DNA from: Candidatus Micrarchaeum acidiphilum ARMAN-2
GTDB taxonomy: Archaea > Micrarchaeota > Micrarchaeia > Micrarchaeales > Micrarchaeaceae
Reading direction: 5' to 3'
NCBI GenBank assembly: GCA_009387755.1
Contig: GG697240.1
Span: forward strand, 126,001 to 190,000
Length of the DNA stretch: 64,000 bases
Shown: positions 7,261 through 16,039 of the stretch, in pieces
How positions within the stretch are numbered: the stretch's first letter is position 1
Layout: every line of letters starts with the position of its first letter
Position numbers and translations under genes: made by a program
Notes under the pieces: model-generated
The model's input: only the letters and a program-made list of their open reading frames with translations
Told to the model about the DNA's origin: nothing
Database searches by the model: none

Positions 7261-9795
7261 TTATTCGTTCTTTGCAAGTTCCATGGTCGGGTCTACGCCG
7301 TCTCCGCCGTACAGCGTCTGTATAAGGGCGCCGCTGGCATCCCTTACGCTCAAATCCTTGTCAACATAGAAGTCCTGCATTGCATTTATGAGCCTTCTTT
7401 GCATGTATCCGCTTACTGCAGTGACTAGAGATTTCGTCATTGCAGAGTCCCTTGATCCCATTGCGTGCATGAACATCTGCCTGGGCTCCATTCCGTCGAA
7501 GAAGCACGAAGTCACAAAGCCCTTCGCCTCCGGATTCTTGTCGTTCTTCTTGAAGTATGGCAGAACCCTGCCAGAGTATCCGCGCGTAGGCCTTCCGCCT
7601 CTGACCGACTGCTGGCCCAGGAACATGCTCATTTGTACCATGTTGAGTATGTTTCCCCTTGCGCCTATGGACGCCATCAGGTACGCGTTGTTTTTCTCGT
7701 CGAGAACCTTGCTAAGCGCCTTGCTCGCGGTGTTCCTTGCCTGGCTGAGCTGGGCCTGCAGCAGCATTTCCAGCGTCTGCTTCTTTGTATAACCGGGAAG
7801 CGGCTCTAGCTTGCCGTCCTTGTAGCTTTTCATGAGCTCGTATGCCTTTGTTTCGGCGTCCTTTATTATCTCAGCCTTCTCCCTGTTTACCTGCTCTGAG
7901 TTGTAGTAGTCCTTGACGCTTATGGTCAGCCCGTGCAGGTATGCCACGCGAAGCGCCAGCTTGTTGACTCTCAGTATGAACTGCTCGGTAACTTCTGGGC
8001 CGTAGTCGACGAAAAGCTTGCGTATGAGCTTGGCGCCCTCCTTTCCTATTATCTTGTCGTCTATTATTCCTTCCTCCAAAACGCCGTTCTTTATCACGAC
8101 CTTTCCCCTGCTGGCCTTGCTTTCGAAGTTTATGCCCTTCGGAAGCAGCATTGAGAATATCGCCTTGCCGGAATAGGAGCCGTCTCTTTCTGCCTTCGGC
8201 AGCTCGTATATCCCTACATTTGAAAGCATCCTGCACGACTCCTCCTTGGAGAAGTAGGCATTGTCTTTCGTAAGCAGGTATATCCCGGCAATCTCGTCCT
8301 CTTCAGAGAATATTATAGGTTGTCCGTCCCTCGGCGAAAGCACGAGGTACTTTGGCTGCATCAGGTACCTGGCCTCGGCCTGGGCCTCCAAGGTTTGCGG
8401 CACGTGAAGGTTCATTTCATCGCCGTCGAAATCGGCGTTGTAAGGATACGCTATTGAAACGTGCAGGCGAAGGGTCTTGCCTGGAAGCACTTTTACCCTG
8501 TGCGCCATTATCGAAAGCCTGTGCAGCGTCGGCTGCCTGTTGAACAGCACTATGTCATTGTCTATTAGCTGCCTTTCAAGCACGTATCCCGGCTCGACTT
8601 CTTTTAGCAGCTCCTCCCTATTGAGATCCGACACCCTCTTCCTCATCCCGTCTTTTGTTATCACATTTACAACAGTGGGATACTCCTTGTTCTCCAGGAA
8701 TTTCTTTGCGGCGTCAATGTTCCACTTCGTAACATATACCGGCACTGTCAGGTTTTCCGCCATCTTTATCGGTATGCCGACCTGGTTTACAGTAAGGCTT
8801 GAGTCCGATGAAATCACAGTCCTTGCCGAGAAGTTCACCCTCTTTCCGCTGAGGTTGTACCTGAGCCTGCCCTCCTTGCCCTTGAGCCTCTGCGCTATGG
8901 TCTTCAGAGGCCTTGTGCTCCTGTGCCTAGCTACCGGCACGCCCGGCGTCTCGTTGTTGAAGTACGTGGTAACGTGATACTGCAGAAGTTCCCAGAGGTC
9001 GTCGATTATTATCTGCGGAGCGCCTGCGTCTATGTCCTGCTCTAGCCTTTGGTTTATTCTCATTATTTCCACTAGCTTGTGCGTCAGGTCGTCTTCGCTC
9101 CTTTCTCCGGATTCCAGCGTTATTGAAGGCCTGACGTTTACCGGGGGCACCAGCAGCGCGGTAAGTACGAACCACTCCGGCCTCGCGGCCTTTGCGTCCA
9201 TGTTGAACATTTTGAGGTCCTCGTCGGTTATCCCTGAAAGCCAGTCGCGGATTTCGTCCGGCTTCATCTTGTTGCCCTCAAGATAAAAGAATGTCGGCCT
9301 TTCGAACTTGAGCTTTCTTTTTGGAGCTCCGCAGTGCGGGCATTTTTTCACAGTCTTGAGCTTTTTCAGCACGCCGCCAAGGACTGCGTTCTTCTCTATT
9401 TCGTGCTGCTCGTCCTCGCTGTCGCTTACCACTAGGCTCTTCATGGCTTCTTTTGCCTCGCTTATCTGGTCTTCTCCGAGCAGTATGCGGTGGCAGCTCT
9501 CGCATGTTGACTGGAGCATGAAGTATATGCTCTTGGCAAATTCCGGGTGTATGACAGGCCTTATTAGCTCAAGATGGCCGAAGTGGCCTGTGCAGCTTTT
9601 GGCCCTGCCGCCGCAGGTCTTGCATTTCAGACCTGGGTCTATGACGCCCAGCCTCTGGTCCACGAGCCCTCCGTCTATTGGGTAGCCGTCCTCGTTGTAG
9701 GTATCAGGCACTATGAGCTTGGCCACGCTCATCTTCTTTATCATTTCGGGACTTATCGAGGTAAATTTTATATATTCTATTGTTTCTGCCTGCAA
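7261..9795 (-). CDS. rpoA1: DNA-directed RNA polymerase subunit A' (Rpo1N)
   Basis: An 844-aa catalytic subunit. A zinc site is formed by C58, C61, C68 and H71 ([14 protein letters not shown]), a second CPHC lies at 152-155, and the Mg-binding [15 protein letters not shown] starts at residue 453. Intact bridge-helix and switch regions ([16 protein letters not shown] near 316-331) argue for a functional enzyme. It is the fourth gene in the same-strand series H-B''-B'-A'-A'', with 10 bases after rpoB' and 13 before rpoA''. Confidence 0.97.
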   Translation of the reverse strand: MQAETIEYIKFTSISPEMIKKMSVAKLIVPDTYNEDGYPIDGGLVDQRLGVIDPGLKCKTCGGRAKSCTGHFGHLELIRPVIHPEFAKSIYFMLQSTCESCHRILLGEDQISEAKEAMKSLVVSDSEDEQHEIEKNAVLGGVLKKLKTVKKCPHCGAPKRKLKFERPTFFYLEGNKMKPDEIRDWLSGITDEDLKMFNMDAKAARPEWFVLTALLVPPVNVRPSITLESGERSEDDLTHKLVEIMRINQRLEQDIDAGAPQIIIDDLWELLQYHVTTYFNNETPGVPVARHRSTRPLKTIAQRLKGKEGRLRYNLSGKRVNFSARTVISSDSSLTVNQVGIPIKMAENLTVPVYVTKWNIDAAKKFLENKEYPTVVNVITKDGMRKRVSDLNREELLKEVEPGYVLERQLIDNDIVLFNRQPTLHRLSIMAHRVKVLPGKTLRLHVSIAYPYNADFDGDEMNLHVPQTLEAQAEARYLMQPKYLVLSPRDGQPIIFSEEDEIAGIYLLTKDNAYFSKEESCRMLSNVGIYELPKAERDGSYSGKAIFSMLLPKGINFESKASRGKVVIKNGVLEEGIIDDKIIGKEGAKLIRKLFVDYGPEVTEQFILRVNKLALRVAYLHGLTISVKDYYNSEQVNREKAEIIKDAETKAYELMKSYKDGKLEPLPGYTKKQTLEMLLQAQLSQARNTASKALSKVLDEKNNAYLMASIGARGNILNMVQMSMFLGQQSVRGGRPTRGYSGRVLPYFKKNDKNPEAKGFVTSCFFDGMEPRQMFMHAMGSRDSAMTKSLVTAVSGYMQRRLINAMQDFYVDKDLSVRDASGALIQTLYGGDGVDPTMELAKNE

Positions 9796-9805
9796 TCAAA
9801 CACCT

Positions 9806-11638
9806 TCAATCGCTTTTTAGCCTCGATCTCGCAAGTATGTGCATAGACTTGAGCTCGTCAAGCAGCAGCTTGAACGCATAGCTTATTTCTATTTCTTCGA
9901 GATCGTTCCCGCCGCACAGCGGGCATATCGGGATATTCTTTATGTAATCATAATAGCCTATGTCCCCGCAGTTTTTGCATATCCACACAGGTGCCTTGTC
10001 GCTTTGGTCCAGCATGCGCTCCTTTATTAGGAGGCTGGCACCGTAGCCCACCAGTGCGTCCCTTTCCATCTCCCCGAATTTGAGGCCGCCCTTCCTCGGC
10101 TTGCCCTCTGTCGGCTGCCTGGTCAGTATCTGCACGGGCCCTCTGCTCCTCACCTGCAGCTTCAAGCTCACCATGTGCCATAGCCTGTGGTAATAGACAA
10201 CTCCTGTGAACAGCTTCGATTCGAAGCGCTTACCTGTCCTGCCGTCGTAAAGCGTCTCGTCTCCGAACTTGTCGAACCCGTACTCGGTCAGTATTTTGCC
10301 GTATTCGTCCACGAGCTCCTTGCCGTTTTTCGAGAATGCGGAGCCATCGAACTTTGTTCCCTTCAGGGATGCCGCCTTTGCGCCGAGCATCTCAAGCATG
10401 TGTCCATAGGTCATCCTGTTTGGCAGGCCTATCGGATTGAGCAGCATGTCTGGGATTATTCCGTCTTTTGTGAACGGCATGTCTTCCTGATTCACTATGA
10501 GCGCAACTACGCCCTTCTGGCTCTGCCTGCTGGCAAACTTGTCCCCTATTTCAGGCACTTTGTTGCTTCTTACCCTGACCTTGACTATCTTGGTCGCGCC
10601 GGTGGTTTCGCTGAACATCACATTGTCTACGGTCCCAACCTCGCCGGACCTGAGGTCCACTGAATTGTCGCGGCTCTTCTCTTCGCCCACACCAAAGCTG
10701 GTCTGTTCTTCTAGGAACCTTGGCGGTGAGACCTTGCCGATGATTATATCGCCTTCGTTGACATCCATTTCCGGCTCTACTATGCCGTCTTCGCCGAGTT
10801 TTGCATAAGCGTGCTCTCCCCTGTAGCCTTCAGTAGTCGCCGCAGGTATCACGAACCTGTCCTTCTGGCCTCCAGGGTACCTGCGCTCTTCGTCGGAGTA
10901 TGTCCTGAAGAACGTGCTTCTGCCGAGTCCGCGGTCTACCGCGGCTCTGTTTATTACAACCGCGTCCTTCATATTGTACCCGTAGTATGTGCTTAGCGCG
11001 ACAACCAGATTCTGACCGTTGGGGTGCCTGTTGAGCTTCATTGTGCGGTAGGTTATGCTGTTTATTATTGGCTCCTGTGGGTAATGCAGCAGGTATCCTC
11101 TTGCGTCATACCTCATGTTGAAGTTGGTTGCGTATAGACCCTGAGCCTGCTTCATGAAGTTCCACGCTATTGCGTGCCTTCCCATGTTGTTGAACTCGGG
11201 GAAAACGCTGCTGTTAACCGTAACGCCAAACATCAGCGACGGGTCTATTTCTAGATGTGTGGTTTTTTCGGTAATCTCTGATTCATTTATCGCGACCAGG
11301 GCGTTTTCTTCCTCCTCTGCATCCAGATATTCTATTATGCCCCTCCTGACGAGGTAGTTGAAGTCTATTTCCCTGCTTTTGAGCTTCGATGAAATTTCTT
11401 CGGTGTACCTGCTTTTGCCTTTTTCCACCACGATGTAGGGCTTTCTTGCCCTGCCCCTGTCGGCATTTATGTGCACTTCGTTGAGCTTCTTGAAATACGC
11501 TACGTTGACCTCCCCGGATATTATGCCGAGCCTTCTGTTCTTCCTTATTTCCTCGGCAAAGGCGGCGCCGTCCTTGACCTCGCCCATGGCCCTGCCATCA
11601 AGATAAACTTTGCAATTGTTTTCACTCAAAATATTCAC
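9806..11638 (-). CDS. rpoB1: DNA-directed RNA polymerase subunit B' (C-terminal half of Rpo2)
   Basis: A 610-aa subunit corresponding to the C-terminal half of the second-largest polymerase subunit. It has the hybrid-binding GDKFASRQSQKGV segment, the IGLPNRMTYGHMLEMLGAKA motif and a zinc site near the C-terminus (CKNCG...CPLCGG). The GEMERDALVGYGA segment is typical of archaeal B'. The split into B'' and B' is seen in many Euryarchaeota and DPANN, whereas Crenarchaeota keep one B gene. It follows rpoB'' by 21 bases on the same strand. Confidence 0.97.
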   Translation of the reverse strand: MNILSENNCKVYLDGRAMGEVKDGAAFAEEIRKNRRLGIISGEVNVAYFKKLNEVHINADRGRARKPYIVVEKGKSRYTEEISSKLKSREIDFNYLVRRGIIEYLDAEEEENALVAINESEITEKTTHLEIDPSLMFGVTVNSSVFPEFNNMGRHAIAWNFMKQAQGLYATNFNMRYDARGYLLHYPQEPIINSITYRTMKLNRHPNGQNLVVALSTYYGYNMKDAVVINRAAVDRGLGRSTFFRTYSDEERRYPGGQKDRFVIPAATTEGYRGEHAYAKLGEDGIVEPEMDVNEGDIIIGKVSPPRFLEEQTSFGVGEEKSRDNSVDLRSGEVGTVDNVMFSETTGATKIVKVRVRSNKVPEIGDKFASRQSQKGVVALIVNQEDMPFTKDGIIPDMLLNPIGLPNRMTYGHMLEMLGAKAASLKGTKFDGSAFSKNGKELVDEYGKILTEYGFDKFGDETLYDGRTGKRFESKLFTGVVYYHRLWHMVSLKLQVRSRGPVQILTRQPTEGKPRKGGLKFGEMERDALVGYGASLLIKERMLDQSDKAPVWICKNCGDIGYYDYIKNIPICPLCGGNDLEEIEISYAFKLLLDELKSMHILARSRLKSD

Positions 11639-11659
11639 CGCGTGTTTTAGCTTATAGAA

Positions 11660-13120
11660 TCATAACAGCTTGAGCTCCTTCAGCTTGCCCTCGAGAAGCT
11701 GGTGGTCTGCGCCGACCGTGACCTTAGACATTAGGGCCAGGTATCGCGTAAGGCCGACCTCTATTCCTTCCGGAGTTTCGCTTATGCAGATCTTGCCGAG
11801 GTGGGTTCCGTGCACGTCCCTTGCCTTAAAGTGCGGGTGCCTCTTTGCCAGAGGTGATTTGACCCTGCGTATGTGGGCCACGCTGCTTGCGAAGTTGAAC
11901 CTGTCAAGAACCTGCGATACGCCAGTCTGCCCTGCAGGCCAGGAACCAGTGCTCATCGAGTACAGGATCTTTTCAGTAAGCGTGTCGGGATTTATGTTGG
12001 TCTTTACTGCAAGCTTCCTGCCCCTGGCTGTTGTGCGCTCCACATGGTATTTTATGTCCTTTACGAAAGCCTTGAAAGCAGTATTGAAAAGCTCCTCCAT
12101 CAGGTCCCCTGCCAGCTTGACTCTCTTGTTGGCGTAGTGGTCCTTGTCGTCGCTCTTTACATAGTTGTATGCGACCATCGATGTGCGCTCTGCCATCCTG
12201 ACCAGATACAGCGCCTTGTCCGCGCGGGACTGCGGAGTTGTGCCAAGATGCGGAAGTATGTAAGTGTCAAGCTGCATCTCGGCCCTCTTTTCCTGGTAGG
12301 TCTGCGCCTGGTTGGGGGCCGTTATCTTTCCCAGCTCTGACATGGCCTCGGCGCTCGAAAGGTCCTTTGCCTTGCTGAGCTCTATGTTCAGCAGGAAATC
12401 GTTCTTTACCTCCCTGTTTGTTATAAGGTCAAGCATCTCCTTGGACTGCATGCCCAGCGCCCTGAGGACCATTACAAGGTTGAGCTCCTTGCTGAGCGTA
12501 GGGAACATTATTGTAAATATTCCGTACTCGTCCCTTGTTATCGTGCATTTTGCCCTGAAGTTTAGCGTTGTAGAGAAGACCTTGGTTACTGTCTCGTTCT
12601 TCTCCTTCGTAGTCATCATCTTGTTTGGAGCAAGATCTTCTATGCCGACAAGAACTCTCTCTGTGCCCTTTATTATGAAGTAGCCGCCCGGATCGTCAGG
12701 GTCCTCCCCCTCCTCTATGAGCTGCTGCGGAGACATGTTTTTTGTGTAGCAGAGGTTGCTCCTAACCATGACCGGCATCTCGCCAACATACGCATCGCCG
12801 CTGGAGTCTGCCTTGGCTATGCCGCTTATCAGCGGAGTATACGAGATATACATTGGCGCGGAGTAGGTAAAGTTTCTGACCTGGGCCTCGTGTGGCATTA
12901 TCATCCTTGTGGAGCTGTCTGATTCTATGACCACTGGCTGCTCCAGCCTTATCCTCTCGAGCTTTATCGCAAAGTCGGACACCTCCGGCTCTATTATGCT
13001 CTGGTTTTCCACGATCCTGTTTATGCCTACGCTTATGAACCTGTTGTAGCTGTCTATCTGCTGCTGGGCTATGGAAGTTGATTCAATATACGCCTGTATT
13101 ATTTCGTGCGAATCGCTCAT
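11660..13120 (-). CDS. rpoB2: DNA-directed RNA polymerase subunit B'' (N-terminal half of Rpo2)
   Basis: A 486-aa subunit corresponding to the N-terminal half (protrusion, lobe, fork). Diagnostic stretches include GGYFIIKGTERVLVGIEDLAPN, HLGTTPQSRADKALYL and the fork region HPHFKARDVHGTHLGKICISETPEG near the C-terminus, which ends at the usual split point. It starts with ATG 22 bases after rpoH. The protein has normal length, with no internal insertion. Confidence 0.97.
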   Translation of the reverse strand: MSDSHEIIQAYIESTSIAQQQIDSYNRFISVGINRIVENQSIIEPEVSDFAIKLERIRLEQPVVIESDSSTRMIMPHEAQVRNFTYSAPMYISYTPLISGIAKADSSGDAYVGEMPVMVRSNLCYTKNMSPQQLIEEGEDPDDPGGYFIIKGTERVLVGIEDLAPNKMMTTKEKNETVTKVFSTTLNFRAKCTITRDEYGIFTIMFPTLSKELNLVMVLRALGMQSKEMLDLITNREVKNDFLLNIELSKAKDLSSAEAMSELGKITAPNQAQTYQEKRAEMQLDTYILPHLGTTPQSRADKALYLVRMAERTSMVAYNYVKSDDKDHYANKRVKLAGDLMEELFNTAFKAFVKDIKYHVERTTARGRKLAVKTNINPDTLTEKILYSMSTGSWPAGQTGVSQVLDRFNFASSVAHIRRVKSPLAKRHPHFKARDVHGTHLGKICISETPEGIEVGLTRYLALMSKVTVGADHQLLEGKLKELKLL

Positions 13121-13142
13121 ATTACCACAACGCCGTAAACTT

Positions 13143-13406
13143 TTACAGGCTGTCTATAACATACCGGTAGTATATGTACTTTCCGGTCATATCATTCCTA
13201 TGTATGGCTATAAGTTGACCTGGTTGTGCGTTAAGTTTTACTGCCTGGGGGTCGCTTTTTAGTATTTTCGGAAACTTTTCAAGGCTTATTCCGTACTTCT
13301 TGGCAATCTTCTTAGCTTCTGCGGCGTCAACTAGTTCGTGCTTTACCAATAAATCGAGTGAGTTTTTCTCAGAGACCAATAGCTCACCAAATAGGGTTAC
13401 AGACAT
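13143..13406 (-). CDS. rpoH: DNA-directed RNA polymerase subunit H (Rpo5)
   Basis: An 87-aa subunit from the ATG at 13406; the longer frame would run through the promoter. The core LVKHELVDAAEAKKIAKKYGI, the FPKILKSDPQA segment and the YIYYRYVID tail match archaeal Rpo5/eukaryotic RPB5 C-terminal domain, part of the downstream DNA jaw. It is the first gene of the RNA polymerase operon, as in most archaea. A short N-terminal extension (LFGELLVSEKNSLD) is present. Confidence 0.93.
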   Translation of the reverse strand: MSVTLFGELLVSEKNSLDLLVKHELVDAAEAKKIAKKYGISLEKFPKILKSDPQAVKLNAQPGQLIAIHRNDMTGKYIYYRYVIDSL

Positions 13407-13427
13407 CTGCGCATTAATATTGCACAA

Positions 13428-13442
13428 AAAGTAATAAATAGG
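13428..13442 (-). promoter_or_regulatory. TATA box of the RNA polymerase operon
   Basis: On the minus strand CCTATTTATTAC lies 25-36 bases before the rpoH ATG, the distance expected for a TATA box feeding a leaderless or very short-leader transcript. No other box is seen in the 78-base gap to the Toprim gene. Confidence 0.55.
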
Positions 13443-13484
13443 TTTGCTACGATTGCGGTTACCTGCCGCCAAAGGCGCAACGCG

Positions 13485-13868
13485 TCAAAATTCTGAGCCA
13501 AGCAGTATGGATCTTGCCCTTTGACCTATCTGCTCGACTGAAATGCAGCCCAGCATCTTTAACAGCCTTTTCCCGGACTCGGTGTCTATCCTGCACCCGG
13601 GATAGTGGGTGTGTATTATCTCGATTGCCTTTCTTTCCTTGTCCTCTCCGCCCTTGTCCATGTCCATTAGCAGGTAAAAGGTTTTTCCGTTGCGCAGGCT
13701 GCAGTCGATTGTGTTGGAAAACTTCGTGTAGGGTATGGCGTCTATTCCGAGGCCTTTTAGCACTTCTATGTCGTGCTTGCCTTCTACGATTACCGTGCCT
13801 TCCGTGAGCAGATCGAATAGGTTTTGGAGCGATTTTTTGTCAGATTTGGCTTTTCTGAATCGATCCAT
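13485..13868 (-). CDS. Toprim-domain protein (UPF0292-like)
   Basis: About 127 aa from the ATG at 13868, chosen because a TTATTAAATT box lies about 20-30 bases upstream; an alternative ATG at 13934 would add 22 residues. GTVIVEGKHDIEVLKGLG carries the Toprim glutamate and LLMDMDKGGED the DxD metal ligands. Small stand-alone Toprim proteins of this type are widespread in archaea, related to DnaG and RNase M5, and bind nucleic acid, but their role is not settled. It lies just upstream of the RNA polymerase operon on the same strand with its own promoter. Confidence 0.75.
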   Translation of the reverse strand: MDRFRKAKSDKKSLQNLFDLLTEGTVIVEGKHDIEVLKGLGIDAIPYTKFSNTIDCSLRNGKTFYLLMDMDKGGEDKERKAIEIIHTHYPGCRIDTESGKRLLKMLGCISVEQIGQRARSILLGSEF

Positions 13869-14023
13869 AAAAATCAAATCCAATTTAATAAGCGCAAGAT
13901 ATTTACGCTTATCCGGAATTTCGTGCATTGGCATAGTTCTGCGCGCATTTTGACAGCAGTTTGATCGTTTTTATCTTTTCCGGAGAGAGGCCGTGAGAAA
14001 TGCGGCTTGGCCTGCTGCTTGGT

Positions 14024-14141
14024 TGACGGGGGCGGGATTTGAACCCGCGACCTCTAGATTTCTCTTCATAGCTTTTAAGCTCGTAACTCATAATGCTGTG
14101 CATATGAGTCTAGCGCTCTAACCAGGCTGAGCTACCCCGCC
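14024..14141 (-). tRNA. tRNA-Met(CAT), elongator type, with a 43-nt intron at 37/38
   Basis: The gene has GGCGGGG/CCCCGTC acceptor (one G-T pair), GCTC/GAGC D stem, CTAGA/TCTAG anticodon stem, GCGGG/CCCGC T stem with TTCAAAT loop, and discriminator A. Loop bases CTCATA give anticodon CAT. The insert after base 37 spans 14060-14102. G1-C72 rather than the A1-U72 of archaeal initiators, and an intron in the anticodon loop, both point to elongator tRNA-Met; a lysidine/agmatidine-type tRNA-Ile(CAT) is a less likely alternative. No encoded CCA. Confidence 0.88.
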
Positions 14142-14162
14142 GCAAAAACCGAATTAATAAGG

Positions 14163-14182
14163 TTAAAAAGTTATAAATATAT
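14163..14182 (+). promoter_or_regulatory. TATA box upstream of the small membrane protein
   Basis: GTTATAAATATAT at about 14170-14182 is a strong archaeal TATA box; a TTAAAAAG just before it may extend it. Predicted initiation near 14200 leaves a short leader before the ATG at 14218. Confidence 0.5.
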
Positions 14183-14217
14183 GATGCGGCGATTGTGCTA
14201 TTGGTTAACGGTGTCGG

Positions 14218-14613
14218 ATGCATGCCATGCAGGATAAATCCATTCGTGTTAAAAGTGATGCAGGCAGACAGGGATTAAGCGCAGACATTTTGAGGGCAGG
14301 CCAGGATCAGAAGAAAAAGGAGCTTGGCGCCAGCCTTCTGCGCACTGAAGAAGAAACCCCGCTTCGTGGAAAGGCCGGCAGGGCCAGAAGCTTCGTCAGG
14401 AGCAGGGCACTCCCATTTATAGACAGAAACAAGAAGATGCTTGCCTTGATATTCCTTGAAATGGATCTTATACCTTCGGCGGCTGCGGCAAACGCGGTCT
14501 TTGGCTTGCACGCACTGACTGCCGCTGCTGTGCTGCTCGCGGCTGCGCCAGGATATCTGATAGAATATGGATTTTTGTCGGGATTGGTAAAAATACTTGG
14601 CAAATTTGTCTAA
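14218..14613 (+). CDS. Small hypothetical membrane protein
   Basis: A 131-aa protein (or 128 aa from the ATG at 14227). Residues 1-75 are charged and lysine/arginine rich, probably cytosolic; residues about 80-128 form two hydrophobic segments rich in alanine and leucine separated by a short turn (AAPGYLIEYG). I recognise no family. It sits alone between two tRNA genes transcribed away from each other, with its own TATA box. Support comes from the promoter, codon pattern and hydrophobic profile only. Confidence 0.45.
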   Translation: MHAMQDKSIRVKSDAGRQGLSADILRAGQDQKKKELGASLLRTEEETPLRGKAGRARSFVRSRALPFIDRNKKMLALIFLEMDLIPSAAAANAVFGLHALTAAAVLLAAAPGYLIEYGFLSGLVKILGKFV

Positions 14614-14645
14614 ACGGCAAAGTGTTGTACGTGCCGCAGCGTATG

Positions 14646-14653
14646 CTATAAAT
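14646..14653 (+). promoter_or_regulatory. TATA box of tRNA-Leu(TAG)
   Basis: CTATAAAT is centred about 29 bases before the mature tRNA 5' end, the normal archaeal spacing. Confidence 0.55.
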
Positions 14654-14678
14654 TCTTTGTTTTACAATCCTTTGTGCT

Positions 14679-14764
14679 GCAGGGGTTGCAGAGCATGGTC
14701 AAATGCGACGGGTTTAGGGCCCGTTCCCGTAGAGGGTTCGAGAGTTCAAATCTCTCCCCCTGCA
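14679..14764 (+). tRNA. tRNA-Leu(TAG)
   Basis: An 86-base type II tRNA with GCAGGGG/CCCCTGC acceptor, ACGGG/CCCGT anticodon stem, loop TTTAGGG (anticodon TAG), a long variable arm (TCCCGTAGAGGGTTC), GAGAG/CTCTC T stem with TTCAAAT loop, discriminator A. No intron and no encoded CCA. Its 3' end is the integration site of the element that follows: a 28-base near copy of bases 14737-14765 occurs at 19066-19093. Confidence 0.95.
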
Positions 14765-14765
14765 T
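14737..14765 (+). repeat. attL: 3' end of tRNA-Leu(TAG)
   Basis: The left att copy covers the end of the variable arm, the T arm and the acceptor strand. It matches 19066-19093 except that it has five consecutive C where the right copy has four. Similarity continues loosely beyond (CTCAAAAT against ATTAAAAT). Confidence 0.88.
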
Positions 14766-14850
14766 CTCAAAATCACGACGACAGAGCAGGGTTCGGAAAT
14801 CCCGTAGGCAAATCTTCAGAAGGGAAGATTTCAGCGGATTCTCCGAGACA

Positions 14851-15633
14851 TTGAAGGATACTTCATTGAAAGTATCTTGGCACCAGTTACAGCAGTTGCA
14901 GTCTATTCTCCACAAGACGCAAACCAAGAGGTTTGCGGGAAAGAGAAAGACACCCAAATACGGAACATTATCAAAGGCTTTCACTGATGGCCAGCTGACG
15001 CAGTTCTTACATGCGGTAGACAGCGACAAGTTTCGCCTATTGTTTTCGTACCAAGCGCAGCTGGGACTAAGGATAGGCGAAGCGGTCAGGGTAAGCCTCA
15101 ACAGCATAAACTTCGAGACGCGGGAACTTATCCTAAAGACGGAAAAAGCGCAGGTGATAGATACCTTGCTTATACCGGTTCCGTTGTTCAAGGAGACCTT
15201 AGCTTTTATTGAGCGGCATAAAGGCGAGATAGAAGCAGCGCAGGGTTATCTGTTCTATGCAGACAAGCTGCGAACCAAGCGGCCTGAGCCTTATATTGAG
15301 CAGAACTACGTCCGCAACAGGTTCAGGCACTACATAGTCTTAGCAGGATTGGATGAAGTCTATGATACCTCAGACGAGTCTATCCCAGATAGGGGCGTAA
15401 GGCATCTCCATAGGCTAACCACGCATAGCCTAAGGCACTATGCCATTACTCGCTTTGCCAAGCAGACAAATGGGAATCTGGTGCTTACCAGCAGGTTCGC
15501 AAGGCACAGCGATCCTAGCACCACGATGACTTATATAACCACACGAAAAGAGGAGCTATACAAGGAGATAGACAACGCCTTTGGTTTGGGCGAAGCAGTT
15601 GGCCTGAAATCTAAATTGACTAGAAATGTCTAA
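14851..15633 (+). CDS. Tyrosine recombinase (integrase) of the tRNA-Leu element
   Basis: The frame stays open back through the tRNA, but the first usual start codon after the att core is TTG at 14851, giving 260 aa; this start is uncertain. The catalytic set is complete: QLGLRIGEAVRVS (first Arg), THSLRHYAITRFA (HxxR), ARHSDPSTTMTYITT (His and nucleophilic Tyr). Such enzymes cut and rejoin att sites by a 3'-phosphotyrosine link. Unlike SSV-type integrases, the gene is not visibly split between the two ends. On a circular form the reading frame upstream of att is closed by a TAG at 19015-19017, so expression probably starts inside the element. Confidence 0.9.
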   Translation: MKDTSLKVSWHQLQQLQSILHKTQTKRFAGKRKTPKYGTLSKAFTDGQLTQFLHAVDSDKFRLLFSYQAQLGLRIGEAVRVSLNSINFETRELILKTEKAQVIDTLLIPVPLFKETLAFIERHKGEIEAAQGYLFYADKLRTKRPEPYIEQNYVRNRFRHYIVLAGLDEVYDTSDESIPDRGVRHLHRLTTHSLRHYAITRFAKQTNGNLVLTSRFARHSDPSTTMTYITTRKEELYKEIDNAFGLGEAVGLKSKLTRNV

Positions 15634-15636
15634 AGT

Positions 15637-16032
15637 CTATCTTTTTCTGTAGCCAAAGATTTTGTCATATTCTTCATGGTCTATTATATCCAGCACGTCT
15701 AGCCAGATTGAGAGTATCTCGACCTCTGTGTCCTCCCTCTGCGGTTGCTTTATTGTGTAGATCATGCGCCAAGCTCCTGAGAGATTAACCTTCCACAGGT
15801 TCGTAACTTCATAGAGCGAGATATACTTCTGAGCCACATTCTTTTTTGGTATGTGAATTCCGTAGTCATAATCAACCTTCAATATTGCTATCTTGTTGTC
15901 TATTGACTTAAGGAGCGTTTGGTGAAATGAGTCTGTTATGCCTTTTGCAGCGTCCTCCGCAACTTTCTTCTTTAGTGCTAGGTAAGCGTCTTTTGCATCC
16001 CCTAAAAGCTTTATTGAAACGCGTTTCTCCAC
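15637..16032 (-). CDS. RelE/ParE-superfamily toxin-like protein
   Basis: A 131-aa protein starting at GTG 16032 (TTG 16035 also possible), 7 bases after the partner's stop. The core follows RelE-like toxins: SIKLLGDAKDAYLALKKKV near the N-terminus, then LWKVNLSGAWRMIYTI in the middle and an acidic VEILSIWLDVLDIIDHEEYDKIFGYRKR tail, the form common in archaeal homologues. Family members usually cleave mRNA on the ribosome. It converges on the recombinase with 3 bases between the stops. Confidence 0.75.
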   Translation of the reverse strand: MEKRVSIKLLGDAKDAYLALKKKVAEDAAKGITDSFHQTLLKSIDNKIAILKVDYDYGIHIPKKNVAQKYISLYEVTNLWKVNLSGAWRMIYTIKQPQREDTEVEILSIWLDVLDIIDHEEYDKIFGYRKR

Positions 16033-16039
16033 CAAAACA

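Noticed and set aside
7871-8236. Frames on either strand inside the RNA polymerase genes
   Set aside because: Long overlapping frames occur across 6.2-13.1 kb, but they are out of phase with highly conserved polymerase proteins and have no recognisable domains.
14186-14235. 5' half of a trans-split tRNA-Gly(GCC)
   Set aside because: GCGGCGA, a GGTTAA-like D loop and a GCC triplet look tRNA-like, but the D stem needs three wobble pairs, the anticodon stem has only three pairs, and no matching 3' half (T arm plus TCGCCGC) is seen. A TATA box and a start codon at 14218 explain the region better as a gene leader.
14674-14850. N-terminal extension of the recombinase through the tRNA (SSV-type split integrase)
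   Set aside because: The frame is open across tRNA-Leu, but the equivalent frame at the right end is closed by a TAG just before attR and has no start codon, so there is no partitioned integrase.
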